From: TMED23 sp913054205
GTDB lineage: Bacteria > Pseudomonadota > Alphaproteobacteria > Rhodospirillales > UBA2165
Assembly: GCA_046582495.1 (NCBI GenBank)
Contig: JAYGEG010000025.1
Coordinates: forward strand, 1 to 6,910
Length of the DNA stretch: 6,910 bases
Direction of reading: 5' to 3'
The position numbers and the translations under genes are program-made. The notes under the pieces are model-generated. The model did no database searches. It was not told the origin of the DNA and saw nothing but the letters and a program-made list of their open reading frames with translations. Positions 6,238 to 6,910 of the stretch are shown one piece after another; position 1 is the stretch's first letter; each line of letters opens with the position of its first letter.

Positions 6238-6302
6238 CCACATTTCTATCAACATCTGTCTGTGAATTCTTATATTAGAGAACATTCATTCAATTAATAA
6301 TA

Positions 6303-6329
6303 TTGAAGTTACCAAAAATGCAGTATAAT
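6303..6329 (+). promoter_or_regulatory. Candidate promoter of the Sel1-repeat gene
   Basis: A perfect TATAAT (6324-6329) follows TTGAAG (6303-6308) at a short 15-bp spacing, about 60 bp before the Sel1 gene. Two inverted repeats lie here: TTCAAT (6289-6294) with ATTGAA (6302-6307), and ATGCA (6318-6322) with TGCAT (6330-6334), each with a 7-nt spacer. The second brackets the -10. The region is very AT-rich, so chance matches are likely. Confidence 0.35.
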
Positions 6330-6388
6330 TGCATACAATAATACCGTGAATATTGTTTGTTGGATTGTGAGACATATTAGGTGTGTTG

Positions 6389-6893
6389 ATGCGACCGATT
6401 AACAAAGCGTTCTGGATATTCGGATTGTGGATACTTCTATCCAGCGCCGCCCTTGCGCAAAAATCGCCCGATCCGGCTAAATCCATCTCCGACATATTAG
6501 CTGGGAAATCCTATAAGTTAGGTCTCGTCGCGGTAAGTGAAAAGAAATGGCCCCAGGCGCTTAAGATATTTACCGCTCTCGCCAAACAAAATTATGCACC
6601 TGCGCTTTTTAGACTTGGCGAATTGTATCATCGTGGCCGGGGCGTCAAGATCGATCACAAAAAAGCAATTAGATACTATACAAAATCGGCTGTGCGGGGA
6701 TATGCGCGGGCGCAAAATAATCTCGGCATCGTTTATCGCCGCGGTGATATTGTAAAACAAAATTATGTTAAAGCGGCCTATTGGTTCCGTAAAGCGGCTC
6801 CCAATAACGATGCGGCGATGAACAATTTGGCTTTGGCCCACCGGTATGGACAAGGCGTAAAGAAAAGCAATGTCGAGGCCGTACGTCTCCTAC
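6389..6893 (+). CDS. Exported Sel1-repeat protein (3' end missing at contig edge)
   Basis: About 168 codons are genomic; the frame stays open to the window end, but the final residues come from adapter sequence. A signal peptide (MRPINKAFWIFGLWILLSSA, likely cut after Ala23 in ALA-Q) targets it to the periplasm. After a linker come Sel1-like repeats of about 36 residues: 69-104 (APALFRLGELYHRGRGVKID), 105-140 (ARAQNNLGIVYRRG, then KAAYWFRKAA) and a third from 141 (AAMNNLALAHRYGQGVKKS). Sel1 repeats form alpha-solenoids that bind other proteins; the specific partner cannot be inferred. AGG lies 7 nt before the ATG; GTG and TTG codons just upstream are in frame but less likely starts. It may be functionally linked to the exported TPR gene upstream, which has a similar layout, but this is inference. 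Confidence 0.85.
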
Positions 6894-6910
6894 AGATCGG
6901 AAGAGCGTCG
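6894..6910. other. Illumina sequencing-adapter remnant at the contig end
   Basis: The last 17 bases read AGATCGGAAGAGCGTCG, identical to the start of the standard Illumina TruSeq adapter read-through sequence. This is not genomic DNA. It fixes the true end of the contig at about 6893 and adds false residues to the Sel1 reading frame. Confidence 0.96.

Noticed and set aside
6371..6500. GACATATTAG occurring at 6371-6380 and 6491-6500
   Set aside because: A 10-bp match in AT-rich DNA, with one copy inside coding sequence, is most likely chance.
6518..6853. Minus-strand open frame of 111 codons across the Sel1 gene
   Set aside because: The plus strand has a signal peptide and clear Sel1 repeats; the antisense frame shows no recognisable protein features.

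Overview
The window looks like the end of an alphaproteobacterial contig, probably from an Illumina draft or metagenomic assembly. Two things support an alphaproteobacterial source. One is the gene order trpG-trpD-trpC-moaC on one strand, which is typical of that class. The other is the pair of exported TPR/Sel1 repeat proteins, which are common in marine and soil members. I cannot name a genus. The last 17 bases match the standard Illumina adapter read-through sequence, so the true genomic sequence ends at about 6893.

Minus strand, 1-2612: a tryptophan/molybdopterin operon read right to left. TrpG (glutamine amidotransferase subunit of anthranilate synthase) is followed by TrpD (anthranilate phosphoribosyltransferase), TrpC (indole-3-glycerol phosphate synthase) and the first 45 codons of MoaC (molybdenum cofactor synthesis), which runs off the left edge. 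The genes are tightly packed: trpD and trpC overlap by 4 nt through a TTGA junction, and trpC and moaC are 2 nt apart. trpE is not next to trpG in the window.

Plus strand, 2714-5526: a divergently transcribed copper-resistance operon. A textbook CueR-type promoter, with a perfect 9-bp inverted repeat inside a 19-bp spacer, drives a 765-residue Cu(+)-exporting P1B-ATPase. This ATPase carries N-terminal YHS and CxxCGM metal-binding modules instead of the usual HMA domains. The regulator CueR follows 33 nt later and keeps Ser77, Cys112 and Cys120 at the same numbers as the E. coli protein. The operon should sense cytoplasmic Cu(+) and pump it out, with CueR controlling its own synthesis.

Plus strand, 5527-6910: a more disordered, AT-richer tail. 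An exported TPR protein gene (5714-6148) is interrupted by one in-frame TGA at codon 60, with the frame intact on both sides. Immediately after it lies an 84-bp diverged copy of the 3' end of cueR (6154-6237), encoding the copper-binding loop and C-terminus. An exported Sel1-repeat protein starts at 6389 and is cut off at the contig end. I saw no RNA gene, CRISPR array or insertion sequence. I found no unknown defence or enzymatic system; the most unusual signals are the cueR tail duplication and the interrupted TPR gene between the two copies.
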